The notes below the pieces were generated by a model. That model was not told the origin of the DNA. It saw nothing but the letters and a program-made list of their open reading frames with translations, and did not search any database. A stretch of DNA of 64,000 nt from Trichoplax sp. H2 (taxonomy: Eukaryota; Placozoa; Uniplacotomia; Trichoplacea), in the NCBI GenBank assembly GCA_003344405.1, contig NOWV01000039.1, positions 186,001-250,000 on the forward strand, in the 5' to 3' direction. Each line of letters begins with the position of its first letter. The stretch's first letter is position 1. A program made the translations under genes and the position numbers. This document shows positions 51,590 through 63,800 of the stretch, in pieces.

Positions 51590-52090
51590 AACGATCAAGC
51601 TACTACGACAGGCCTATTGCAACATCAGTGTTATTCAAGCTAAGTAGCGGTGGTTTTAATGATTCGAAATTGATTTCTGCCTTGAAGGAATGCCAGAAAG
51701 AGATGCAGTTTACATGGGAGGTGTCCATCACCTTAGTAACCCTAGCCAACGTTAGCCTGTAGTATAGCTTTTCATACGGTAGTTGTAACGTTATAGTGTA
51801 GTATATAGTTTAGTAGTAATCTTGAGGTACTATATTGCACGACATGCACAACAGCAAGCTATACACTAAGACTATTGACTAAGCAGTTAATAGTATATAC
51901 TGTTATCTTATGGACTATACGGTACAGTATACTGCCACGACATTTCATGAGGGTAGTGGTATCACTGTCTGTACGTCTGTACCCTCAGACCAGCCTCGCT
52001 TTCTTCTCCAAGCTAGCTGCATCAATGGTGGGCCTAGTTTATTACAAGGCCTTTTCCTTCTCGTAATCAGTTGGGAAAACTAGTTATACC
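51590..52090. promoter_or_regulatory. Shared 5' region between divergent genes
   Basis: Only 501 bases separate the starts of the SMYD3-like gene (-) and the 353-aa gene (+), so both promoters must lie here or in 5' untranslated exons. No TATA box or other site is clear. A TACTGTA/TACAGTA pair occurs near 51900-51930. Confidence 0.4.
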
Positions 52091-54570
52091 ATGTTAAGAT
52101 TATTAAGTATCAATAGTTTAAGTATCCCTTGTTATCGTATGGTAACAGGAGCAATTGCAACTCGATATAGGCCTTATAGTAACGATCTTGATTTGATCCA
52201 ATTGCTACAAAATCAACAAGCTGCCGAAAAGGATGCTAGCCAGCAAAAGAACGATGAAGATCAATCCAATAACATATCTGATTTATTAGCATCCATGAAA
52301 GTTGATAGAACTACCAGTAGTTACGATATTACACCAGAATTTTTAGCTCAAACTGCTGCTTTAGCTAAATTAGAAAAGGAACTTCAGTCACCTGCGCCAT
52401 CAGAAGAAAAACTTGTAGGACAAGAAGAGAAGCTTGTAGAGCAAGAAAAGAAGCTTGTAGAGCAAGAAAAGAAGCTTGTAGGGCAAGAGGAGAAGTTCTT
52501 AGGGCAAAAAGAAAAGCTAGTAGGAGAGGAGCAGGCAGGAAAACAAGAAGAAGTGAAGCAAAAAACAGAGCAAATTCAAAGCCAACCTGTACGCAATGTC
52601 ATCAATCGTAAAGAGGAAATCTTAAAAGCATTTCAAGATGTCGCGAATTGGATACCAAATTACAATAATGAAATTCAAGATGTCTCCCAATATAATCATC
52701 TCCTGCAGTACGTTGTAATCAATTTCTGCCTGCTAAATAATGATCGCCTAGCCAAGAAATTCTCTTACTACTTGATTAATATAGACAATAAACAACATAC
52801 TTAACTCTCCGCTAGTAGGAGTTCAACTGACCATTACAATATCAAAAATAGCTAATTTATTTTCTTTTTGCCATCATGCTTTATAGTGAAATATTCCATA
52901 CCGATAAACTAACCTCGAAGGAGACCGGTAAGAACACATTAACATAATTACGACTTAAAGTGATTTGTATCACTATTAAAATCGTTCTGTCTATCAGATC
53001 AGCAATATTTACACTCAACTCCTATCGAAAACATTTCGTGATTGATTGTCCTACAGTTTACGTACACCTATCGATAACATGCAATTAGGATTAGCTGCTG
53101 CACTACTACCAATTAGTTATAGCAAATTACCACACGGGTACCTACCCATAGTACCTCGGTTTTGGTAGTTATGATGTAAATAAACTGGTACCAGTCTGGA
53201 TTTGTGTGTATTGGAGGCTTAGTGACTCTAATCTTATTGTCGACAGTAAATTTTAACTAGTAATCGTTTCAGCACTTAACTTAACCTGACAAATGTCCTC
53301 ATAACAAACCATTAACTGTATTTCAGACACGCCACCTAAAGTTAAGTCAGCTGGAAATGTGGCTAGTAATAAATCTACGATATCACTAGGAAGCGGCGAC
53401 GGGCCCAGACTAAGTAAGTAATTGTGGCTATCTTTTCTGACTCGTGCATAATGCTGGTATTAATAACTAACCAGGTCTCTTTGTACTATGCGATTTCAAT
53501 CAGAACGACACTACTAATTAGACTAATTTTTAGTACAGTTCTGTGCAGGAGTAGAGACTTTTAATATTGAATAGTGTAAATAGATAGATACGTTTATCTT
53601 TCTATCATTTAGCTGCAGAAGTAATGTCTTGTCACATATGTTCCAACTATACATATGAGCACAGTATCTTAGCTTATCTAAAACAGCATCCATTGGTGGG
53701 TGGCCATAATAATTACTATGCAATATCATATTTTCTACCAAGTTTTCGAAAAATTCCAGCTGTCGTAACTTGCTAACCACGTCGATTTGAAACTGATAAA
53801 AAATTATAGATGTTTTCTCCAACAACCCAACCAAAGTTAAACTTGCGGCAAAATATATATCTGCATTTAAGGTAGTTACAACAATTTAAAGTTCGTTTGC
53901 GGTTAGAATGCTTTAGATGTATTGATTATTATGAACTCTGTATTCCTAAATATTGCTCTTTTGACGAATTTTAGCATGCTAATAACAAATCCATTCGAGA
54001 ATTGCGTAGCCAAATTAGACCCATCAATGGATATACTAAATTATTGGATAATAGTAACAAAGAGTGGAAGTTTCCGATCAATAACGAAGATGCCAAGAGG
54101 TAGTATATTCTCATCTTTTTTTAGCATTTTTACATTCTTTTGCTTGAATATATGATATCTTAAAGAAACCCTCTATCTCTATGAATATCAAAGTGACGAA
54201 AAGAACGTTTCCTTCGATCAACATACACACTTGCAACACCATCTTAATGACTTTCCCAACATTGGTAATGAAAACTAGATCAGTATAAAGAAAATTTTTT
54301 CTTTATAATATAAGCTCTATTTCATGCTATGAAGTTCATAGCAATACTATACTGATAAATTTCGTAATAACAAGTAATAACAAATCATGATGTCGCGTAC
54401 AAGTCTTCTGATTTTATATATGTCAACATTTTGCAGGTTCCGTACGTCATTTTGCTAGCTTAATTATTACTGGCTTACAGCAAAACCCTCATTTATCTGT
54501 TGCAGAAAAAGTGAAGCATATTAATTGGTATAAAAAATTCTTCCTAAAAAAGCAAGATGAACTGCAATAA
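52091..54570 (+). CDS. Unrecognised protein, probably mitochondrial, 5 exons, 353 aa
   Basis: Exons 52091-52707, 52887-52927, 53327-53413, 53917-54099 and 54437-54570 join in phase (total 1062 bases). The N-terminus MLRLLSINSLSIPCYR continues basic and Ser/Thr-rich without acids for about 30 residues, as in a mitochondrial targeting peptide. Residues 105-147 are a charged heptad array (EKLVGQE, EKLVEQE, KKLVEQE and so on), predicted coiled coil. The C-terminal third is compact (FENCVAKLDPSMDILNYW, RHFASLIITGLQQNP, HINWYKKFFLKKQDEL). No family is recognised. Without splicing, the first exon alone would read to a stop at 52804 (237 aa), so a retained-intron form is possible. Two AATAAA signals follow at 54732 and 54739. 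Confidence 0.65.
52402..52527 (+). repeat. Coding 21-base minisatellite (~6 units)
   Basis: Consecutive 21-base units of the form GAGAAGCTTGTAGAGCAAGA encode seven-residue repeats E/K-K-L-V-x-Q-E. Two middle units are identical, so copy number probably varies between alleles. Confidence 0.85.
53523..53834 (-). CDS. Possible nested minus-strand coding sequence inside an intron
   Basis: A 103-codon open frame lies antisense within the third intron (53414-53916) of the 353-aa gene. A subpart, 53592-53792, is bounded by a plausible acceptor (TTTTTTATCAG) and donor (AAC|GTATCT) and reads like protein (KLRQLEFFENLVENMIL, HPPMDAVLDKLRYC). No partner exons were found. It could be a nested gene, a retrocopy fragment or chance. 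Confidence 0.25.
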   Translation of the reverse strand: MVGLLEKTSIIFYQFQIDVVSKLRQLEFFENLVENMILHSNYYGHPPMDAVLDKLRYCAHMYSWNICDKTLLLQLNDRKINVSIYLHYSILKVSTPAQNCTKN

Positions 54571-54731
54571 AATCACGGTATTTTATTTTCTGTATCTTGC
54601 AAGAGTAATACGTCACGGGTTTCGCTTAAAATTATACATAAAAGAAACCGAATGTACACATGACAAATATTAACTTGTAACGTTGTATGTGCAAACTACA
54701 ACTGTAATCATAAACTGAAAACAGTAAACTA

Positions 54732-54744
54732 AATAAAAAATAAA
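54732..54744 (+). terminator. Poly(A) signals for the 353-aa gene
   Basis: Two AATAAA hexamers, 54732-54737 and 54739-54744, about 160 bases past the stop codon and before the convergent 3' end of DNAAF5 at 54939. Confidence 0.45.
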
Positions 54745-54938
54745 AGAGAAATGAATGCAAATTCTTTAATTGACTTCCACAACACAAAATATCATACATT
54801 AAGTACCCTCAATAAGGTAACTCGAATGTTCCGAGCTGAAATGAACACTTAACAACAAAATGAGAGAGATGACCAAATGCTCGTATTTATCTGGAGGTCA
54901 AACTATTCTTTATGAACTTTTAAGTCATACAAACATTC

Positions 54939-57900
54939 CTAGGAATCATCATTCATCAGTCCTTGCAGATAATTGATCAGCTCATCACAGTATCTACAAG
55001 ACAAGAGAAATATGATATTAAGGACATGAAAATACTAGCTGGTACTTCAGCTATACAACAATGTGAAAATGATTGTATGAATATGCTCAATTACGTTCGA
55101 ACACGGTGTTTATGATGAACTTGTTCGACTTGTTCTTTAAGTAGCGATGGATGTAGCTTGCCTCCACATTTAAGAATCTCCAATACTATTTCCTGTTCCA
55201 TAGGGTATAGTTAGCTCTTGATGATTTATCATTTTACAATAATTAACCAGTAGCATAAACACAAAATAAAACCTGAATTTTGGGATAAGGATCATCAAGG
55301 TGTATCAACAATCCATTATAGATGGCTTTTAAGTGTGCGCTATACAAAGATTGATTGTACGGCGACGGAAATGAACTGCAAAATTCGAATTGTAAATGTA
55401 AAACATTGTACAGTAGAACATATTACATTTCTAAAATGACAATGTTACACTAACCTGAAATAAGTAATCCAAGTCTTACCAACAACAACTCGAATCTCGT
55501 TGTTGTTATCGTCTAATCGCTTAAGTAAATCCGGATACAGATTATGAAGAGCGTCCGCTACATAGAGAAAAAGAAATGATAAATGGATCTATTTGAAGCA
55601 ATACATCAACCAATAATATAATTAATCAATAGCCACATATAGTACTGTATTATTTTATGTATTACCGTCTAACTTTGTTTCACAAATCTGTAGTAATTTG
55701 TGAAGGACTTTACATGAAATAAGGCGAGTTGATTGGTTGTCATCGTCAATACAAGATTTAACCTATCAAATAAAAATTAAGGCCAAAATAAAGAGACTTT
55801 TGTTAACAATTTTAGTTACTATTACAACGCTAATTAACATTAGTTTTCCTTACTTTTGTTAAAATTTCATCTAAAAGATCAGATAGTTGCTCATAAGTAG
55901 CTAATCCACTTTGTAATAAAGCCCATAAACAGGACATAGCAGCAGTTCTCATAGCCGCAGCAGCTCTTTAATTAAGTTGACGATAAAGAAATTGTAAGAG
56001 AGTGGCGAGATGCATTCATTAGCATGCAATAAAATTTTCTGTGTAATATAGCTACCTTCCAGCTTTCCACACACAATTGCTGATAATCGCATCAGCAATG
56101 ACTCCTTCAATATACATAATAAAAGTACCCTCCGAATTAAGTGTCATGTTTGCGTTAACCAAAAGATTGGAAAATAACGTAAAAAATCTAAAATAGAGAA
56201 ATCAAAATTAGGCGCTGTTATTGGGACAACTGAAAAAATACTGTACTACAGTACTCAAAACATTATATGAATCCATACTTGAGTCGGAGCTCCGGGTCCT
56301 TTTCAGGATTTAGATTGGATATTAATATCGGAATAGCTATATCTAACATTTGACCAACAACTGGCCCAGAACTTCTTAGCAAACATTCAAACACGTAGCG
56401 TTCAGGAGAGCTACTCACCCAAATGCCATGATCACCCTATATACAATATTTAAACAATTTAATTCTTTATAGTAATCTATCTACTAATTAAAACGCAGTT
56501 TTTGCGTTCAGAAAGTATTGTTCAACAGATAACAAAGCATAGTACCTTAAGCTCCGTTAATAAATCTCTCATGAACAATTTGTATAAATGTAACCGGTCA
56601 TTCGTTTCATAACAACTTGCTAACTCCGACAAAGTCTCCTCAATCTGCAGTGCGTAATAATAAATGTGTAAAAATAGTCGATTTACATTAATTAATTAGA
56701 GACTATCGCTTCAATGTACCTGATTATGGAGACCTTCATTCGATTGTAGCGCCAAGATGTATATCAATATTTTAAATAGGTCTTTACAATACGGCTTACA
56801 ATTAATGCCAGCATTCTTTATGATTGCTTTAACAATATGTAATAATTGGATTTGACAGGGCATTAGTTCTGTCATGCAAATATCACGGTGGCATAAGGTA
56901 GAACAAATAGTCTATTCCACAAAAGCGAAACATGTACAGTAAGTATATCAGAATTGCAAATGGCGTACTTAAATAGTAAATAAAATGACCTGAAGATGAG
57001 AGGATAACTTTTCTGTATCACATTCTTTTAACATGGCTGCAAAAACTCTAAGACAGCTTCCTAATGAAGATGCCGTTGCAGTAGCTCCTCCACCGCCACT
57101 AGCACTTTTAATGGCGTTTAATACTAGTTTGACGAATATGTCAGGATGTACGTGTTTACCAACGACTGTTGCACAGCTCTCCGACTAAAAAATTATATAA
57201 AGAACAAAAAAATATTAAAAATACGACTAACAAATGAAATAGTTGAAAATAGAGCAGCGTTCATAGCATTAACCTGATCAGCAACTACTTTTTCATCATC
57301 TTGGCATGCCTTGTAAAGTCCGGGCAATAAACTTCCGATATGTTGAGTTACGTGATCTTCCGCATGGATCAATAAGACATGCAAAAGAGCGGTACTCTAT
57401 TCATTATTATAACGAAAGTTATACAAGGGCGAACAACGTAATTTATAGCTTATGATATAGCTTATACGTAAACATATCTCTAAACTAAAATACCTTTATA
57501 CGTGATATAACAGTCCAATCAGCGGCATCACGTAGCAATGCTGGTAAAATTTTTGAGAAATTACGCTGTACCAGCACTCTGCATCCAAGGCGTGGTCTAC
57601 TTGCACCTGTGGAATCAGATTTAAATCAACGTGAGATTTCTTAAAGGTAGAAAATTTTCGTAGTAATCATGATCTAATGATTGGTTACGTTCACTAACTG
57701 GATAGAGTAGGATTTTCGTAATCTAATTGATCTTTCAGTTCTTCCTCATTCTCTTTTTCGTATTGTTCTCCAACCTAGAGATGACCAGTGTATGTTCAAG
57801 GTAGCTTTATTACTCAAAAAATCAACTTAATTAAGCCTGTCTTCTTTTACTGTAAGTAATCGTTACCTTATCGTAGAGCTTTTTCCCTAGTTCAACAATT

Positions 57901-59753
57901 TCTGGTAGTTCGTCTGTTTGACTTGTAAGAAGCAGAGGTAGGATCTTATGGAAGTAGGAATATCTAAAGCATGAAAAAATATATGTATCTATTAATATAA
58001 ATCTAATCTATAATGACTTTAATTACAAATAGATCACCTATCCATTAAATTCATCATCCAATTGGCAAGAATTTCGGTTAATGTTGATCTAACAGAAGGT
58101 GAATGGTCGAGCATTCGCTGTGCCAGAGACGGTAAGATATCATTGAGAGGAGAAATGCTTCCTTTTTGCAAGGTAACGCCAATTGCCTGTTTAACAGTTA
58201 TTTTAACGATTAATTAAACAATACGTTATTTTAACAAAGCGACCGAAATGTTTCATATTATAGATACCTTAAGGCAAACAATGCGAACTTTAGAATGTTG
58301 ATGAGCTAAAGATACTGTAAGTGGTTTAATCAAGCTTTCGGATTGCAATTGAAACTTTTCCGAAGGTATCAAGTTGGCATATGCAATAATACAATTACAG
58401 CTCTCCTACGAGATGAATTAGAGTAACCGGTAACATTTATCGTATAATAATATGGATATAAAGATTTGGATGGTATTTTCGGAAAGAAGAGTAAAGGTCA
58501 TCATAGCTTATACTGTATGCTATCTAGAACTATAATGTGCAAAGTACTAGACTAGCAAAAGTTACCTTTTTAGCATCAGGGAATGGGTCAACAATGCAAC
58601 GTTGAATTATTGCAACATAGTCATCCAGATAGACGGCTAAGTCATTACTAGAACACCAATTGCATAAATTCAACAAAAGTTTCATTAATTGAAGTCTAAT
58701 TTCTTCTGACGGCTCAACAATTTCTGGCGTTGCAAGTCGAGATCGTACACAAGGTATTAAATATGGTAAAATATCGCCATAATTTTTAACCTTGGATAGA
58801 AAGCTGAAATCATATTGAAACAAATGAGCGAAAACAAATGAGAAAAAATTTATAATGTATCTGCACTATTATTATACCTTGAGGTTAACTTAATGGACAG
58901 CTGACGACACTTTTCAACAGGATCGGAAAATCTTTTAAGCAATGGCTTAATAATAGCTTTAAATAAATCTTGTAATTCATCTTGGTTTAGCTGGTCTCTT
59001 CTACCAACAGTTTCACTAGATATTTTCTCGATAGCTCTCTTACGGGTAGAGCGGTCATCATCTTCTAAGCAGTTAATATCTCGTTGTAACTTCTACAAGT
59101 CATTAGACAAAATGATACGAGATGCTATGCTTAGAATAAGTCATTTATAGCCTATATAATCTTGCTTATATCACCTAGTCAACACTATAAATAGAAATTA
59201 TCAATCTACATCATCGAAAAATGAAATGGATTTTTAATCTGTAAATGCTATTTTGAAGGGGTTTCCTTGGAAACGATTGAAATTGCTTCCAGGGTCTTAC
59301 CGTCGTATCTACGCTTATTGCATATCATGTTAACTACTCGATCTTGGTGAATATCCATTCTCAATTTTAAAGCATATCATAATTTTACATATTACAGGTA
59401 TCACTCCTATCAACTAGCGAATAATCATTGATAACTATAAAGCGTTGTCTAACTAAAGTGGAGTGATGAGCGTTGCCTCCCTTTAGTCAATACTGTCATT
59501 AGACATGATGGAGCGCCGCTATTGATTGTATATTATATCGGATAACTCTTTCAAGATCCAAAGCGTTGCTCAAGAGACTATCCAATCAACTAATATGACT
59601 TCGAAATCTACTCAAATTGAGTCTAATATCAATTTTACACTGGAATAAAATCAACCAATTTGTTCCTACCTGTAGAATTTCGCTGGCAACAGCCATTTCT
59701 GCAGTTGAATGCTGTGTGAATGATATGCGCCTGCGCAGGATAGCTTGAGCCAT
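54939..59753 (-). CDS. DNAAF5: Dynein axonemal assembly factor 5 (HEATR2), complete, 20 exons, 858 aa
   Basis: Minus-strand exons: 59670-59753, 58878-59092, 58566-58803, 58268-58405, 58038-58186, 57867-57963, 57699-57774, 57494-57606, 57274-57396, 56990-57184, 56720-56911, 56546-56644, 56279-56436, 56056-56187, 55854-55965, 55666-55762, 55455-55557, 55273-55375, 55095-55192, 54939-54993. All phases join; 2577 bases divide by three, and the length is near the ~855 aa of the vertebrate protein. It is a chain of HEAT repeats. Diagnostic segments are [76 protein letters not shown] and the end [16 protein letters not shown]. The protein acts in the cytoplasm to preassemble axonemal dynein arms, so the animal should have motile cilia. 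The first ATG at 59753 has no upstream exon seen; a second in-frame ATG lies 19 codons later. Confidence 0.95.
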
Positions 59754-60896
59754 CACACTGTGTTTCTATGACTCCCTCCGTCCCTCGTGATTCGATTGGA
59801 CCATAGCGAGCTCATCCACAAGTTAGTATACTATCTTAAAACAGAGCTAATAAGCTAGTAAACATACTAGGATAATTAGTCTCTTACGGTATCGTATAGA
59901 GTACCAGTGCAGCTGTTGCTGCAGCGAAAAGCAGCTGGATGAGGCAAAGTTCATAATAGAAAATACTCGCTTCAATTTCTATACGGTAGTATAGTAAGTT
60001 TTGGGCTGTATTATACAATATATACACGACAGTATCAAATCTTTGCCAAACTACTACGTCCAATGTTTACAACCTTTGGCTTCGCTAACTCTCGGCTATT
60101 AGCATCTGCTTTTGCATTTTGTGATATTATGACTTAATTAAAAGCGATCAAAAGCCTCATCGAGTATTTCAATCTATCCAGAAGACGGCACCATACATTG
60201 GCCATCTTTACCTTATCAAATCTAGTCGCTAATGCATCGATATCATCGCCAGTAAATTGCATGCTGATGATTTGGAGCTATGGACAACGATAAAAAAACG
60301 TATAATTTGACCGTTGGCAAAAGGACATTCGTTATGGTGGAATTCCCTGGTATCTGATTAGTAATTTACTAATTGAATAATCTTTAGCAGCTATTAGTCT
60401 AATCGTTTTATTCTTAAAATTTATGATTATCTAGACATGTAGCTAATATCATGCAATGACTTGGAATAATAAGTATACAGTGCTTAACCATTTTATATTG
60501 ACTAGTAGCAAAATTGACTTCTAAAAGTATTTGGGCGTAGCAATGTAACGATGAATTCTTGTAGCATCCTTAAATAGCCAACTAATCTATAAATCTTTAG
60601 CAATCAGTAGCCTAAATTTTTTAACCTAAAATCTACCACCTCAGCTAATACTGTACGGCGAGTTTCTGATAAATATTATTAGCTGGCTAATTCATAAATC
60701 TTGAAATAATAAGTAACCTGACCAATTAATTTTAAATGCTCATATCGACAGCTAAAGAATATCATCATCGGCTCTAGCTAATGCAATCCGATATATCCTA
60801 CTTACTTTGAATTTAATACCTATAAAGTAACTTCTGATATGATAGTGACATACTCTACTTCAAAATTTAAAATAGTAGTTTTTCAATTGGATATTA
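59754..60896. promoter_or_regulatory. 1.1-kb divergent intergenic region between DNAAF5 (-) and GTF3C5 (+)
   Basis: Starts of the two genes face away from each other, so regulatory DNA for both is expected. No core promoter motif is clear. From about 60350 to 60800 loosely similar AT-rich stretches recur (TATAAATCTTTAGCA, CAGCTAATA), too diverged to call a repeat. Confidence 0.4.
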
Positions 60897-63800
60897 ATGT
60901 ATCGCATAATTGCAATATGGATTAAATTAAGTCAATTCCTTGCTGTAATTGTTCCAGGTCTTGTTAAAAACCCCATCAAAGCAGTCCAATGTCTTGGAGG
61001 CCGCGATAAATTAGATCAGGCAAGAATTTCGACACATTAGCCAAATTATTTATGTGAACGATGAACGATCTTGATCGAACTAGCTAACAAATTCTGTGTA
61101 CTTACCTGCTGTGAGACTTATTTATCATGGATTCCAATATTAGCTTAAGAAGTATATTTGCCTTTATTAGACAATAGCTGATCCCAATATGAGATTAGCA
61201 CTAAATTTTCGACCGGAAGATGAATTTTGCCATCCTACTTATGGTGATAGATCAGATTCAACGCGTACTTTATTATTACATGTAAAGCATAAAAAATCGG
61301 ATGGAACAGTCAGGCTAAACATTTTAGGCAATATTAAAACAATTTATAGCTTTCAAGGTTAGATTGATTAAATGAATTATCTAATACCAAAATTTTATTC
61401 ATGATACCTATGCATGTATTCGTAACATATTCGTTTAGTTAACGACGATAGCCGGTATAAAACTTGCTCGCTAACAGATTAGAAATACATTGCCATGTTT
61501 TTATTTCTTCCCATTTATCTAATTAGGCTGTGCAGACTATCAGTTTTTACCTTCAAAATCGACTAATTTATTTGGAAATAGAGGACAAACAAACGTTACT
61601 AATGATCTATCATGGAATGGTAACTGCTAATCAAAGCAATATAATAGTATAAGTTACTAATCATATATGGTTACATTAATATTTTTATCAATGCATAACT
61701 AACAACTAATGATCGAGCGTTAATGTATTTCAGGTATCAAGACCAGCCAGTTCTTAAACGAAAAAATTCCTTTGTTTCTTCCTCCTGCAACGTTTGCACG
61801 GTTGGACAAAGCAATGGTATATAAGTAAGTTAAGTTAAATTTGAATTAATGCTAGCGTTGATAATTTGCCTTCGATGCTCAATTCCCAATTTACCGTTTA
61901 ACATCGTATAGTTTTAATGAGGAGAGTACTACAAAACAGGGTGATGAGGATGAGGTAAATGTGAACATTACGCTACCCTTGCTAAATAAACTTTCCGTGA
62001 TAAGAAGTTAATATTATTTAATTAAATCTAGACTGAAGAAGCTCAAAATGAAAATACAGGTTCAAAGATGAAGAAAGCAGCAAAATTGCCTTCGTCAAAA
62101 GCTGTCCTATTTACAGATAAAGATGATATCACTTTAAGCAAAACTACAGTTACGACAATCCAGACGATTTGCATCGTATTTTAGCTATAGAACTATACTA
62201 ATGTACACTTCTTCTATATTTACTTTATTAACGACAATATTAAGTATGATACAGAATATCTACAGAAGGTTAGCTGTAAATATGGGTAGATTATTCATTA
62301 ACCTTAACCGTTGATAAATGTACCAACTGAACCGGAGAAAGAGGCGATAGAATTTATAGAAAATAGCGAGGAATTACAGATACGGGACTATTTACAGGAG
62401 GTAAGGAATGGAACTATGAAAGCATATTTTGAGGAGCGATTATTTAAGATTAGCTTTCTTCTGACAGCTATTTAAGGATAGACCCATTTGGTCAAAAAAT
62501 GCTCTCAGGGTTCATATTAAGAATGAATGGAAATTAAAAATGTAACATACGCTATCTGGTTACGAATATTTAAGGTTCAATAAAATATCTAGTAAACTAT
62601 ACCAGTCACTAACTGTCTTATTCTATCTGGAAGTGTCCTACCGGCAGTGGCGTACCATTTTAAATCTGGTCCATGGCGGTCGCTATGGGTGAAATTTGGT
62701 TATGATCCCCGACGAGATCCATCAAGTAAAGTGTACGTGATACTATTTCCTTCATACATCAGATATTCTAATTTCTAATTCAGCTATATCCTATCCCTAT
62801 AAAACTCTATTATTTTGTATTAATATTACTGTTGTACAGTTTTGTAATAGCGAATTACTTTAAAAAGTTAACTGCACTATTTAAGAGCTAAAGCTTGAAA
62901 GTTATCGATGTACTCTTAATTAGGTATCAAGTTTTCGATTTTCGAATGAAGTCACTGGACGATCATAGTGATCTTGCTGGAGCATCGAAATACCATATTA
63001 ACGCCCCTTGGTTAGCAAATCGCACGGCAACTTCATCTCGTGTTGCAAGTGAAAAGTAATAATTTTACGTAATACGTATGCAAACAGTTTTCTATACGTA
63101 TCTGTTCATGATATGTAATACTGTCGGGAGCAGTCTCAATCTCATATAGCAATCTTATGGTATTGATATATTTTAGGAATCAGTTAAAAGAGGATGTCAT
63201 TACTCCTTATGTATATCAGTCTGGTGTTATCCCACCACAACGGCACACTCTATATCAACTGATAGATATACATCATGAAGATATCCAGAAATTTATTTCG
63301 GCTAATGATGGAAATGAAACACATTGCTCTGTATGTGCATAACATATAAATGCGATTACTTTATAATGGGTAACCTAATGTAGTTTAATGGAAACGACTT
63401 ACCTTGAATATGCTATTTCTAATGAACATTTTGAAATATTTGTTAACAGTTGGAAGATGGCTGGTGTGCACCTGGCACAATTGCTAAAATTAGAGATAAA
63501 TTGAGCGCAGAAGTGTCACTGACACTAAAAGAGCTTGAAGAAAGCGCTAGTAAGGCATTCTTTTCTACTTTCATATCTACCTTGGAGTCTTACACAATTT
63601 CTGCATAGGCTCTGTCGGTTTCTCTTAATTCAATATAGCCTTCTTTGCAAGAACATGCATATATATCTATTGCTAATACCTTTCAAATTTAATTTACAAT
63701 TTTCAGGTCTACTTGAATCTGATAAATCTAAAAGTAACACTATGGAATTATCAACTGTAAGTATATCATCTTTAGCGTTGTTAAGTTACGACTGCTTTGC

